Origin: Trachythela sp. YZ-2020
Lineage: Eukaryota; Cnidaria; Anthozoa; Malacalcyonacea; Clavulariidae
NCBI GenBank assembly: GCA_016169945.1
Contig: JADLSH010000388.1
Span: forward strand, 1,274,001-1,338,000
DNA: 64,000 nucleotides
Reading direction: 5' to 3'
Shown: piece after piece, positions 1 through 12,700 of the stretch
Position numbering within the stretch: position 1 is the stretch's first letter
Layout of the letters: each line of letters begins with the position of its first letter
Made by a program: the position numbers and the translations under genes
Notes under the pieces: generated by a model
What the model was told of the DNA's origin: nothing
Database searches by the model: none
Seen by the model: the letters and a program-made list of their open reading frames with translations, nothing else

Positions 1-706
1 GAAATACTTTCAGTCATGTAACGTTTCAAATATTTCCACCAGTAGTTAGGAAAAAATACAGAAATTCAAATATTTTCAATTAAAACTTGAGTGAAACACA
101 ACCATGCTGTGTGCGTGAATTTAGCGTGTTTTTTCCTTATCTGCGCCCGCTAAATTGTGTACGCGCATGTCAATTCATTGATCTTGCAGAGTGTGAAAAA
201 CTTTGGCCGCGCGGAATAAAACCGTGATTATTGAGAATTGAGTCGACAGATTTTTTTTAAACTTCCCAGAAATGTTTCTCGACACTAACGTAACTGATTT
301 ATTAAAAAAAAAAATGGGGTCACCGAACTCATTTTTGAAAAAAACTCGAAAAACTGCGATATTTTCGGTTATTTAGTGTTACCATTATTCGTTATAGTTG
401 TCATGGAAACGCGACTTTTGTCAGAATTCTTATTGTTTGCGACACGTCTTACTATGTGTTACAATTATAAGTAAAACTTAACCCGGTAAAAGCATTTAAA
501 CAGAAAATATTCAACTTTTGCTCCTTTGGCTAAAAAGTGTATTGAGCCACCTTAACTCACGATTTCTCGTTACTCGTTAGATTGTAGATGCTCACGTCAT
601 CAATTTTACTATATATTCATGTCCCCAGACATAATTTAAATTTTGTGTGGAATCTTTTTCCCTATATGCTATAAATGACGACATATTTCTTCAAGGCGAT
701 ATTCAG
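1..706. other. MAD1 upstream intron, no exon recognised
   Basis: AT-rich sequence with homopolymer A/T runs. The first recognisable MAD1 exon starts at 707 with two bases of a split codon, so an earlier exon must lie left of the window. I looked for the coiled-coil segment that precedes it in the human protein and saw none. Confidence 0.6.
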
Positions 707-3700
707 AAGTGAGTAAACATGTTGAAGAATTAGAAGAATCTCATTCTAAGTGCGCAGGAGCACAACACAGAGTTAAGGTAATGTTCGTTGATTAAATGGT
801 AAGGAATAATTTATTATACATTCAAACTCTATTCTCATTTCTGATTGGTCAAAAAGCCCTGGATAATTCTCAATATCCGGTAGTTCTCGCGTTACTTCTT
901 CTGGTGACGTCATCAGCGTCCAATAATAGTTTTTTGAATCGAACTTCGGTCCAAAAAAAACTATTATTGGACGCTGTCGAGCCCAAGCCCCCAGCGCGGT
1001 CGGCAGCTTATATAATTTTGAAATTTTGAAAGCCAAAACAAAATGGCTTCTTGTAAATTTGCCTTTACAAGCGAAGAGAAAATGTCCAAATTATTGTCAG
1101 AAAAAGACTGACTGCACCAAAAAGGCTAGGAAACAATACAAAAACCATCTTCAACAAGTATTTATTGTTTTATTGAATGTTAACTTGTGTGTTTTTGCAT
1201 CTTTCCCACCGGCCGCAAGTATTGGCTTACTTGTCTGGTTTTTCGGCTTACGCATGATATTTCCATAGTATGGATTTTAACAAAAATTTCCAGTGATATG
1301 ACAGCAAGATGTTGTCTAATACTTTAAGTTAGCTAAGATACTTACTAGGTAACATTAAAGATGATCAATAAATTTCTAATAGAAAAATAATTGCTGAGAA
1401 GTTGTCATGGTAATTCAGGTCTAAACGTTTTTGAGGTACCAGGGCGGCAAATTCGAAACCGTACTGGTCACACCAATTTTATCCGAACTGTAAACGTTTA
1501 ATACCGTTCCAAATTTGTATATACTTGATAAAGTATAATTTGTTAAATTAGCATTATAAATAGCCTATGTACAACTTACTGTTCATGCGTATTACCAGTG
1601 GCTTACATTATGTTTTCAGGAACTGGAGGAGAAGCTTGCTCGACGTGAAGAGGCTACAGAAGTCGCCATGACAATGCAAAGTCAAATCTCGAAATATTAC
1701 GAAATTGAATGTGAAAATTCAAAATTAAAAGAGGAAAACTCTTACCTAAAGTATGATTATTTCGATGTGTTATATAAATTTGTCAACCTCCTTTGTGTGA
1801 CACTTGTTTTTGTGAGGCGACTCTATAAACCGTGTAAAATGCAGCATTCGATTGTGCTACTGTACTTGACCAGCTGGATAACTTTTAATAACATTTGATT
1901 ATAATATTATTTAAATCATATACTTTACCAGTGCATCTGTGAGTGGGGAGGGGCTGGTGTATGGGATGGAGGGTGCCCAACACACTCTCTCTTCTATAAA
2001 ATTCATCATATCTAATGATCATGAAACATCAAAAATGATTTGTATTAATAATTTATGAAAATTTTGCCCGAAAATGCAGTGACCTCCCACCACCCCCACA
2101 AAGTATGTATTCTCCTGCCATACTGCAGATAGGCCAGCTTGGTTGGATCCACCCCTGGGAGGGAGGGATCAGGGGTACAATCTTGGACATAACTGGTTGT
2201 GACTACCTTTCCCTCTATGCAAAATTCGCATACCCCTTATGATAAATTCCCCGTAAATTCATGTTGTGCTTCTTAAGCCCCAACTCCCCCAGCTCAGTGT
2301 TGAGCTTGTGTCATGGTAAATTGTCAAAAGTTGTTTCGGGGTTGTTCACAACATTGAACTGGGGAGAGGGGGGGGGTCACGAGATTTGTGTTGTCATTGT
2401 ACATGTACATTAACTTTGCAATATTGCGATTAATGGTCTCAAGGGTTATGTCCAAGATTGTAGCTCCTGCCATAGGCATTTCCCTAGAAAACGTCAGCAC
2501 CCCTCCAAATTTTCACGATCTTTGACATAATTTGCGCTGGTGGCGATTTATTTCGATCATAGAATATGCATGTGGATTTTATCGATGAAGGTCATCTGTT
2601 GTTTTGACAGGGCAACAAGAAAGAGCAACGTATTGTTGAAAGAAAAACTGGATAGTTGCCAGAACAAATTAAAACGTGCCGAGGAGAAACTCCAGAATCT
2701 TTCTCAGGTGGAACTTGAATGTGAAGTAAGTGGAACGTTCAGTTTGTTGTATTAGAAGCTACGGGTTTAACAATATATACAAAATAATAGTAATAGCAAC
2801 AGCAATAGTAATAGTAATAGTAATAGCAACAGCAATAGTAATAGTAAGAGCAATCGTAATAGTAATAGTAATAGTAATTATAGTAATAGTAATAGCAACA
2901 ACAACAGCAAGAGCAATAGCAATCGTAATAGTAATAGTAATTATGGTAATAGCAACAGCAATCGTAATAGTAATAGTAATTATAGTAATCGTAATAGTAA
3001 TAGCAACAACAACAGCAATCGTAATAGTAATAGTAATTATATAGTAATAGTAATAGTAATAGTAATAGCAACAACAACAGCCATAGCAAGAGCAATAGCA
3101 ATCGTTTAACAATAGTAATTAGTAAAATTACATAGGTGATTCTTGAAATTTCTCAACGCTGATTGGTTGCGCTACCTCGGATTAATACGCGATAATCACC
3201 TAAAGCGTTTTTAAGCCGCTTTTATCGCAAATATTCAATTAAAATATTTTTGAAATGTGCATTTTTTATTTTTTTCCAAATCACCTATGTAATTTTACTA
3301 AAACAATTATTCACCGATATTCACCTCGCCTTCAGCGAATAATTGTTAATTATAGCAATAGCAATCGTAATAGCAATAGCAACAGCAATAGCAATAGCAA
3401 TCGCAATAGTAATAGTAATCGTATTATAATAGTAATTATAACAATGCATGTTTACAAGCAACCAACAGGCATTGGGAATCATATACAACATTGGAAAAAA
3501 AATTCAAATCCATGGACATGCTATTTCCTTAGTATTTCCGTTGTATTTCCATATTGTATTCATAGTATATCCGCAGTGTTTCTATAGTATGAAAATGGCA
3601 ATGAGTATGAAATTAGTATAATTTCGATACTATTCCACAAAAATATTTCCATTGGTACATGTACAGTATGTACATTAGATTCTGGATCAGTATCTTGGAT

Positions 3701-6700
3701 ACAAATATATATAATTATACAGTATACAGTTAACTTTGTCTATTTTCAAGGCGAGGGTTTTATAACCACGAAGCTAAATGTCTTTTTGCATTACTGTTTA
3801 TGTGTAAGAATAAACTTTTACTGTAGTTTGGTTACCTGTTTTGCAATGATGTCGTTTGTATACGCTTCAAACAAAGCAAGCCTTTCGATAATGTGTCATA
3901 ATGATATTGCATGCCCCTGGATTGAGTTAAAATTTATTGTTCGTCTAGAAACAACGTGCTTTCATGAAGAAATGGGAGGTAGAAGGAGTCGATGGGACTA
4001 TGAGGTCAGTCTAACTTTGTTCTTTATGCCCTGTTACTCTAAATCGAAGGGCTTGTAGTTTTGTGAAGGTTTCTGTAAGACTTTGCAGTATTCTGATATA
4101 AATGCAAACGAGTCATAGATTCAGTATTCAATCAAGCCACTTTACATTACATTAACATTAATTGTAACTTACATTAAACCACTGTTTCTACTTACAATCG
4201 CATGCAGATCCCCTGATGAATTGCTCCAAGAAATTGCTAGACTGCAGAAAGCTCAAGTTGTATTGTTACAGAAACATGGACATGCGTCGACAAGGTAGGT
4301 ATGCACATTTATCGGCCGTGCACATACACTGTGCCCACAACACCCCGTATGTAGGACTCATATATATTACACTTACCCACGTGTACAGGGGCGTAACTAG
4401 GGTTACAGCATTAGGGGGGTGAACCAATTTTGCCTGACGAAAAATAAGTAAAACGATTTCCCCCTCCTCCCCCTCCTTCCCCGCTCGTCCAACTATTGTT
4501 CGCGACACTGTTATGTTTCAAGACATGAGGAATCACAATTTGCTCAATTTTACCCAAATTTGTAACGGTTTTTCGATTAAAAAGCCCCCAAATTTTCTCA
4601 AAATATTACCAACAAAAATTTTGGGCCTCATTGGGGGGTGTCACACCCCCCCCCCCACTATTTACGCCCCTGCACGTGTAGCTACTTTCACATATGAACA
4701 TGAACTTTATCTGTTTCAGTGCTCGAATAAGTTCAGATGCATTACGACAGCAATCTCAAGAACTTCTTGATTTGAAGCTGAAGCTTGTTGACGTGGAGGT
4801 AAGTTGTCACAATGGATGTATTTTTGTCATTATTTTTGCATTTTGTTGATATTTCAGCTTTCTGGTTTTTCTTTTACAAAGTACAGTAAGGACTCTTAAT
4901 GTTGATTTTATTTATGATATGATTTCACATGTTAAATGGAACATGAGGAAAAATTCTGAATTTCACATTTAGTATGAAATCTGCATTTTCACCTGTTTAA
5001 GATTCAAATTCTACACAATTTCGCATGCGTGAAATAGTTTGTGCATTTTTTATATGAGATGGAATTCTATCCTTGTATTCTTTATAAGGAATGGAGTTGT
5101 ATCCTTGCATGACCTTGTATTCTTTATTATTTATAATATAAATGCGGCTTTTGTACGATGTAAATAACATCCTCGCACCATTGAGCTCTTGCCTTTTTGT
5201 TTATACAAGTTCTTGTTCTTTATACTTCGTAGGAGAAATATAATCAGCAAAGTGAACAGATGAAAAGATTGAATAAACTTTTGTCTCTTGTTACAACAGT
5301 AAGTATGAAGAGCTAAAATGAAGACTGCAAATGTTCAACAGGTTCTTAACATGACCAAGTGTCACATTATTGAGATGTTATAGAAGGATCCTACATGTAT
5401 TAGGAACCTGATAAGATATTATAGGATCTTGCAAGATATTTAACGAACTCACTGATAAGGAACAATGATATTGAAGGATTTGGTTATGCGCTCGTCACCC
5501 GAAATTTTCAAATCTATTTCAGCATTAAATGCAGAAAATAGATTAAACATTTTGACACGAAATTTCGTAGAGCTAATAGACATAGGCCAAGGACAAATTG
5601 ATAAAATTTTGGTTGAGTGTTGATGAAAATTAGACAAGCAATTTACATTTCTTTACTTTATATAAACTTTCTAGCCGTACTTTGAAGTTTTCAATATTTC
5701 CTGCTCTCGTACGTTTTCTATATAGGAGAGAAATGGCTGTAGGCGTTTGTTAAATTCTTATGACAGTGGTGATTCTACGAATTATACAACACAACTGACA
5801 AGTCGAGTACAGCAGGTCAGTGTTGCCAACAATTTTATAGTGACGGCAAAAATGCAGGTCAATGAATTCGAAAATAAAATAAAATAATTAAAGCAGCAAG
5901 GATGGCGGGCCTGGAAGGGTGAATTGATGATGGAGGAGTTAAGGAAGTTAGAAAATAAATAAACAAGTGAAGAAAGAAAGGAAGGAAGGAAATAAATAAA
6001 ATATAAAAGAAAAGAATGATGAAAGAAAGGAAAAGGAAATTTTTAGTTTGTGGTTGTGCCCTCTTCTGTTCACTCGAAAGCTCAGTTGGTAGATCGTCAG
6101 TCCGGTTGCCAGCTGAATAATACAAACCCAAATCCGGTTGGAGGTGACCTAATGTTGACCACTGAGTATTTGATACTGTTATTATCTACAGTATATGTGT
6201 AATGTACAATTTTTATACTAATATTTCAACTGTTTTCAAGGTTGTTGCTTTTATGAACGTGTTAGCTTTCGTTCAATTCCCATTTAAATAGTAAACAAGT
6301 TGCGTGTTTTTATGGGATTAAAATGTACGAGGGGAATGTTGGGCGAACTCCAGGAAGCATGAAAAACACGAGGCGATCGTCGAGAAACAGGTTCTTTTTA
6401 AGAATTAAGTTGTTAAAATATACATATGTTTTTGTTGAATAATTGATAGGCCGAGGAACAACTCCAAGCTTGTAATAGTCACATCGAAAAATTGGAGGTA
6501 TTTAACCTATAAAAATATACAAATCTTAATTTCAATAAGCGTCGATGTTAAGAATTCCTTTACATTGCTATTTTTAAATAGATTGATTTAAAGATGTCTA
6601 TCGAGAAGAATAGTGACGAAACTGCAAAATACAACAAGGTACTGTATTTATCCTTTATTTTTTTGCGTGAAATTTTGTACTTTAATTAAAGGTGATGTAG

Positions 6701-9700
6701 TAGTAGTAGTAGTAGTAGTAAAACTTTATTTCAAGATGTAAAGTCCCGATGTAAACAAACTGGCAACGTCCGTTTGTTTACATTTTAAACACGCTATATT
6801 TAAAAAATTATGATGTGTTCTGGTTCGCTATGCTTTAAATAAATACAGATTCGAGTTTCTGATTTAGAAGATGTCGAATTTTAGTCGAAACAATGCGAAA
6901 TTTGGGCATTGTTTACATCGCGGGACCCCCCATAGCACATGCGCAGAACGGACTTTACATGGTCTTTAAGGAGGGGGATTATTATTATTCTTATAAAGGT
7001 CAAAACTCCTCAACTTTCGTAGTTCCTTACACCACATTACATTTTATGTTCCAACACAAATTTAACAAGTTTTTAACATAGTGCAGTAAATGTTTAATTA
7101 AGTCTAATTAGTGCTTTTCATTTAAAAATCTTGTACTAATAATTATTTATATATCTGCAACGGCCAACAATATATTTTGTATCTCTAGTTAAAGATCGAA
7201 TATGATGTTCTCATGAAACAAGATGGTGTTGCACAAGTTGAGAAAAGCTCATCAAATTTAAAACAGGAAAAGCCAAATTCACAGTAAGTTGTTTTACAAT
7301 TTTTATGCATGATTGTCGAGCAGAGTTAGTTAAAGTTTAAAGAAAACAGAAGATTTTGTCAAACCAAAGAGTGGACAGACTATCCTTTTGATGGATAAGC
7401 CACCGTTTTGTGTATATAGCGGAACAAACAGTCTAACAATTTTAACTTGGCCCAATTTGGTCTGAACAAATAAGCTGGGTGACTTTTCATTTTGGGCATC
7501 TCGTTCGATATGACTAATAAAAGGTGTTGTCCAGCTACAAAGCACCTGACTTTCCATATTACCATCCCGAATTGACGTCACAAGGATAAGATTAGGTTTA
7601 GAGTTTGGAGTATAGATTTAGGGACAGGTTTAGGGTCAGGATTAGGGTTATAGAATTAATAATGGTTATGATTTTGATTAGGATTGTACAGTGTGTTCAA
7701 ATTGAAATTTTTAATATTTGCAAATTCACCCAATGAACAACTATTTATTTAATAATAGAAATCACTTAAAGATTTGTACAAATAGCACAATTCTTTAGAG
7801 TAAGGCCCGTTTCAGACGCCGCTCCACTCATGCGCCGAACTTAATTGTATTAGGTGCGACGCTGGAGCGACACAAGAGCGACAGTGATTCAAACGGCGTA
7901 TAAAATATAATGTTGTTGACGAGAGAGGAGGGTAATTCGCGCGGGAATTCCAAATACAATTCAAAAATATGTAAACATTGCAAAGTGGCTAATCTAATCC
8001 TAATAAATTACAGCAAATTTTGATTTAGGTTCGGCACATGAGTGGAGCGGCGTATGAATCAATGTCGCTCTAACGTCGCATAATGCGACAGGCTCTGTCG
8101 AACTTCTGCCGAACTTATGTCGCTCCAAATTCTGCCGTACCTAATTGATTCATATACGTCGCTCTTCTGTCGCACCTAATTCTAATTCGTCATTTAAGTT
8201 CGGCGCATGAGTGGAGCGGCGTCTGAAACCGGCCTGATTAGTGCAATCAGCGCGTTCTAATTAACCTATATTCTCGTGGCATTACAAAACGCTAACATGT
8301 TTAACAATATGGTCGGTGGCTCATGAATAAAATGTGGTTAACGATGCTGTCATCAGAGCAAAACGGACTGATATCAGGCTACATTTGTCTGAATAGTTAG
8401 TAATTTTTAGTTGCAGAAGAAAAAAAAGCCGAAAAGTATAAATCCGTGCAGCTATATTAAAATCTTCTAATAACATCCTTCAGTATACAAATTTAAGATT
8501 GCATTGATGTCGTATACTTGATGCTTGGAAAGCCAATTGAACCGCTTTGAATTAAATCGTATTTTCCTGGCTTCTAGTCGTTGGCATTGCGAAGGCATTG
8601 CCTCAGACAACGCAGAAAAAATGAAACTCAGAACTTGGATAAATTCAAAGTCTTTTTACTCCAGATATTTTATTTAAAAGTTTGTTTAAAACATACCTAT
8701 ATTCGGCTATTGACTTGTCTGTTTTGTTTTAGTTTTCACAGCAACGCGAAACTATATTTTTAAACAACAATTTTACTGTATATTCTGTCCAGGACTCATC
8801 TTTCTATAAAAATCTTTACCAGAGTATGTTTCCAACAAAGTTTATGTTCTTTACAAAATATTTTTTCCCGATTTTAAGCCATGATATAAAGACCAGTTGT
8901 TTAAACTTTGTTTAAAACAACTTCAACTCCCCGCCACTGCGCGAAATTCCTTGCCGCAGGAGACTGGAACGAGTCAAAATGCCCTTATAAATCCGCCATT
9001 TTGTGGAGACAGAATTTTCACTGAGAACATATAGAAGTATGCATTTTATATCTATTATTTCTATGGACCAAACAAGTCATGTATAATTAAAAAGTATTAT
9101 TATAGATGTAAATATTTCTTAAATTTAAGTTTGAAAGAATATTTGTTAAGAGTTTTAAAAGATTCGTCATTTTGGACCTTGGAATCCAATGCCATGAAAA
9201 GTTCAACATTTAAACTACGCTTTATCATATATAGTTTTGGCTATATATGCACTTACGGGGATTAACGGCTGAGTATATATGCACAATCGGGGATTAACGG
9301 CTGAGTTCTAATTATTATACTTTTTAATGAAACATAACGACGAATATTTTTAATTAATGCTGCATGTCTATGTGGATATATTACATTATTAATTATTAAA
9401 GAAATTTGATAATAAACACTTTCGCTTCATGTTCATTAAAAGTAATATCTGCAAATTCAAATACATGCATATATGATAAAAAAATCTTTGCTCTTATTAA
9501 TCTATTTTTTATAAAATCTTCACAGTACCATGTTTCACGTAATGGATGATTTGTCTTGATGAAAACGTTTGTAATCTTAATAATCTTAGACATGCATGAA
9601 TGATATTTGGTGATAGAAATTAACTTTAAGTTTATGCAATTCAACAAACATATACAAGGTCAGATTCAGGAGAATTATTAATGAGAATTACACCACTGCA

Positions 9701-12700
9701 TGTATATATAACGTCAAGAAGTATTATAATATAACATTTATAGTACGCGCGTGCTGATTGGTCGAGAAGCGTGTTTCTATTTAACAATTAGATTATGAGC
9801 TCAAGATTTCTATGAGGTGATAGTTGATGAGGGCGAAGCCCGAATGAACTATCATCTCATAGAAATCGAGAGCAATAGAAATCAATTGCTGTTTTAGTAG
9901 AAACCAGCAAGAAAGCAGTATTTCAAAACGTTTTTCATAATTTATTGAAATAAATTCGTTAAAAATCGCGCCGAGGAGATGGCTGTTTCGCTACTTGCTA
10001 TCTATCGACAATTAGACAGCGAGTAGCGTAGCCAATCAAATTACAGCGTTTGCAATAGTATACTAGTATGATTCTACTAAAACTGTATAGAAACACGGAA
10101 AATGTTTTCTATTTTTTAAATAAAAAATAGCATACTCCGAATAGTAACATCTTGTAAGCTCACGATATGAGTGGTTAAAAACAAGACGCTAAATTCAAGG
10201 CGATATTTTGACTCTCTTTCAAAGTCCTTTTTTCTTATATTTGTTGACATTGAACTATCAGGCATTTCTTCGCTCGCTACTCTTGTTTAAGTAAATAAAT
10301 GTAATCCCCGAAAAAAGTACATCACGGCCCAACATTTCGATACTCCGTCTAGTGTCTTCATCAGAGGTGGTCTATCGTCACAACGTTGTCCCTTATTTAC
10401 TCGAGGGATGACGTCACCGCGCAACATGGAAGGTGAAGATACTCTTGTGGGTAATAGCTACTGTCATCCATATTGAAAGTATAATGATTCATATTTATGT
10501 CCAACGCTTCAAAGGAACGCCTTTGACCATAACGATTGCTAGTGGTAATGACTCGTTAAATATCCCACGCAATGTGATCTTTTCCAAAGCTGATTTCCCT
10601 TTGTCTAATGCCCTGGAGTTTTAACAGTTCTTTTAAAGAATTTCGTGTCGTGTGTTAAAAGTTATTGCTGCAGAATTGTTCTTTGATTGAATATATTCTT
10701 TACTGCTTCTCTGAAGCCACTGCTACGCCAGAATACAAGGCAGGGGTTTAGGAAAGAGTTTAAATAAAGTAAGGTTGTTGTCACTGAGGCCATAATAAAA
10801 TGCGTCTCCCGATTGAAGCCCCAAGCGTCCGACAACACACTAAAAAACACAAAGCAGAGACCAAAGAAATAACAGCTCAAAAGGCTCAAAATTACTGCTA
10901 AAGCAGTTACTGTTGATCTAAGTATCTTCTTTCTTGAAACTATTTCGCGTGTTGAAGGAGTTTGAGTAGTTTGGATAGCCTTTCGATGTCGAGCAACGAG
11001 TTTATATGTCCAACACCATGTAAAAACCACAGTGATGATTGTGGAGGATATAATACAAACAGCGAAATAAGCATCAAGCGGTGGATATATTGCAATAGCG
11101 AGCGTTGCAGTCGCTACAAAAAGCCAAGAAAAGGCCACCATCAATTTTAAACGACGCTTAGTTAAGATACTTTGAAAACGATAAGGATAGGCCAATTTGA
11201 TATAACTTTGTAAACTGAGAATGACAACTGTGACCAACGATAGAAAAATTAACATCAGCGTTAAGCACATGTCTGTATTGGAAAGCAAACAATCGGGTTC
11301 ACCCAACAGGCCCCTTAGCGAAACTGCTACGTATGTCGGTTGAACAAAAGCAGTCACGCTAATGTCTGTGATGGCAAGTAGCAAAAAGATCGTGTTCTGA
11401 ATAGTTCGTAGACGAGGATTGCGATAGTACGCCATTATGACGAGACCGTTTGCCAGTGTTCCAAAGAAAGAAAGAAATATATTGAATATAACAATAACAG
11501 TTTGCGCAGAAATTACTTTCTTGCTAGCAGCAAGATATACTTCAGCTTGAAGGCAAGTCATTGCGGTCTAGGTAAAATAGCGCGTGTCAAATTTCTTGCC
11601 AGATCCGTGTTACTTCCGTTGATGCAATTTTTAGCTTCTCGTCTCTCTAATACTCTATCATACGTCTATTCCGAATCTTTTACGATTGATTTAAACTGAT
11701 GCAGAAGTCATTTGCGTCCGGTAATTATAAACCATTATTAAAAAATAAGTGTAACCAGGCCATAAATCATTACTTAAAAAGTGATGCGAATTATTTTGAT
11801 CCAGTGCTATAGGACAGAATCAATTTTTATCCAGTCTTAGAGGACTGGATCGACATACTTCTCCAGTACCATCACGTGAGCAAAATATGGCAATATGATT
11901 GGCCAATTTCCTCATGAAAAACTCATTTATAATTCATGGCGCAAATTATTAAAAGCCATATTTATAATATTCATTTTGTTTACAATTTAATATACTGATA
12001 TGTTTACTCTCGTTAATAAATTACGTTCTAAGCTTCAGACTTTAATAACGCTTTACTATAATTATTTTCCCAGAATTTCTTACAAACACCCACACCTAAA
12101 ATTAAAGTCGTGAAAGCTTCTAAATAGATGACGAATATAACAGTACGACAAGCATTGCAACAACGAATGTGTAAGCTTTACCAGTTAAAAGGCAGACTTT
12201 ATGCTGAGATATTATGCTAATATCTATCGTATTTAATATTTTTCACGCACGCTGCAACTCTATGCATGCGTTTGGGCTTGTCATTATTTATGCATTATAT
12301 GATGATGTTTACTTAAATGTTTGAATATTATGTTTCTTCAGTTATTTGCTACTCGCCAGCACCGAAGTTTAAGAATTTGAGAAGCTTTTGGATATAGCTA
12401 GAACAGTACCAGACATGCACGTAGTGTTTTAACTTGAAAGTAAAAGAAATGAACACAAATTATGGCAACTGATTCCACGCAAGAATTACCGAAGGTTGTA
12501 TCATGTTTCTCAAATGCAATATATTTTCCTACTGGCATAAAATTAATTGCTGCGCAGACTATGTTAGTGATTTTGAATATTGTCATTTCGTTCTTTGGAA
12601 CGCTGGCCAACGGTCTCGTCATAATGGCGTACTATCGTAACCCACGTCTACGAACAATTCAGAACACGATCTTCTTGCTACTTGCCATCACAGACATTTG

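Larger units (their letters stand above)
8240..10661. other. Gene-free span with small repeats
   Basis: No supported gene. It holds a direct duplication of about 35 bp at 9240-9306 (GGGGATTAACGGCTGAGT twice), the fold-back at 9805-9867 and the ribozyme-like motif at 10330-10388. The short ORFs here have no recognisable sequence. Confidence 0.6.

Noticed and set aside
773..1036. 87-codon minus ORF and 77-codon plus ORF
   Set aside because: They straddle a perfect hairpin in a MAD1 intron and have no recognisable domain.
2730..3112. Three overlapping ORFs of 100-120 codons
   Set aside because: They are translations of the AAYAGY microsatellite (strings of I/V/A, Y/C or L) and not proteins.
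4216..4422. 68-codon plus ORF
   Set aside because: Out-of-frame reading across the MAD1 exon 4208-4294; the true frame is set by splicing.
6070..6130. tRNA-like GCTCAGTTGGTAGATCG
   Set aside because: An A-box-like stretch only; no B box at tRNA spacing was found.
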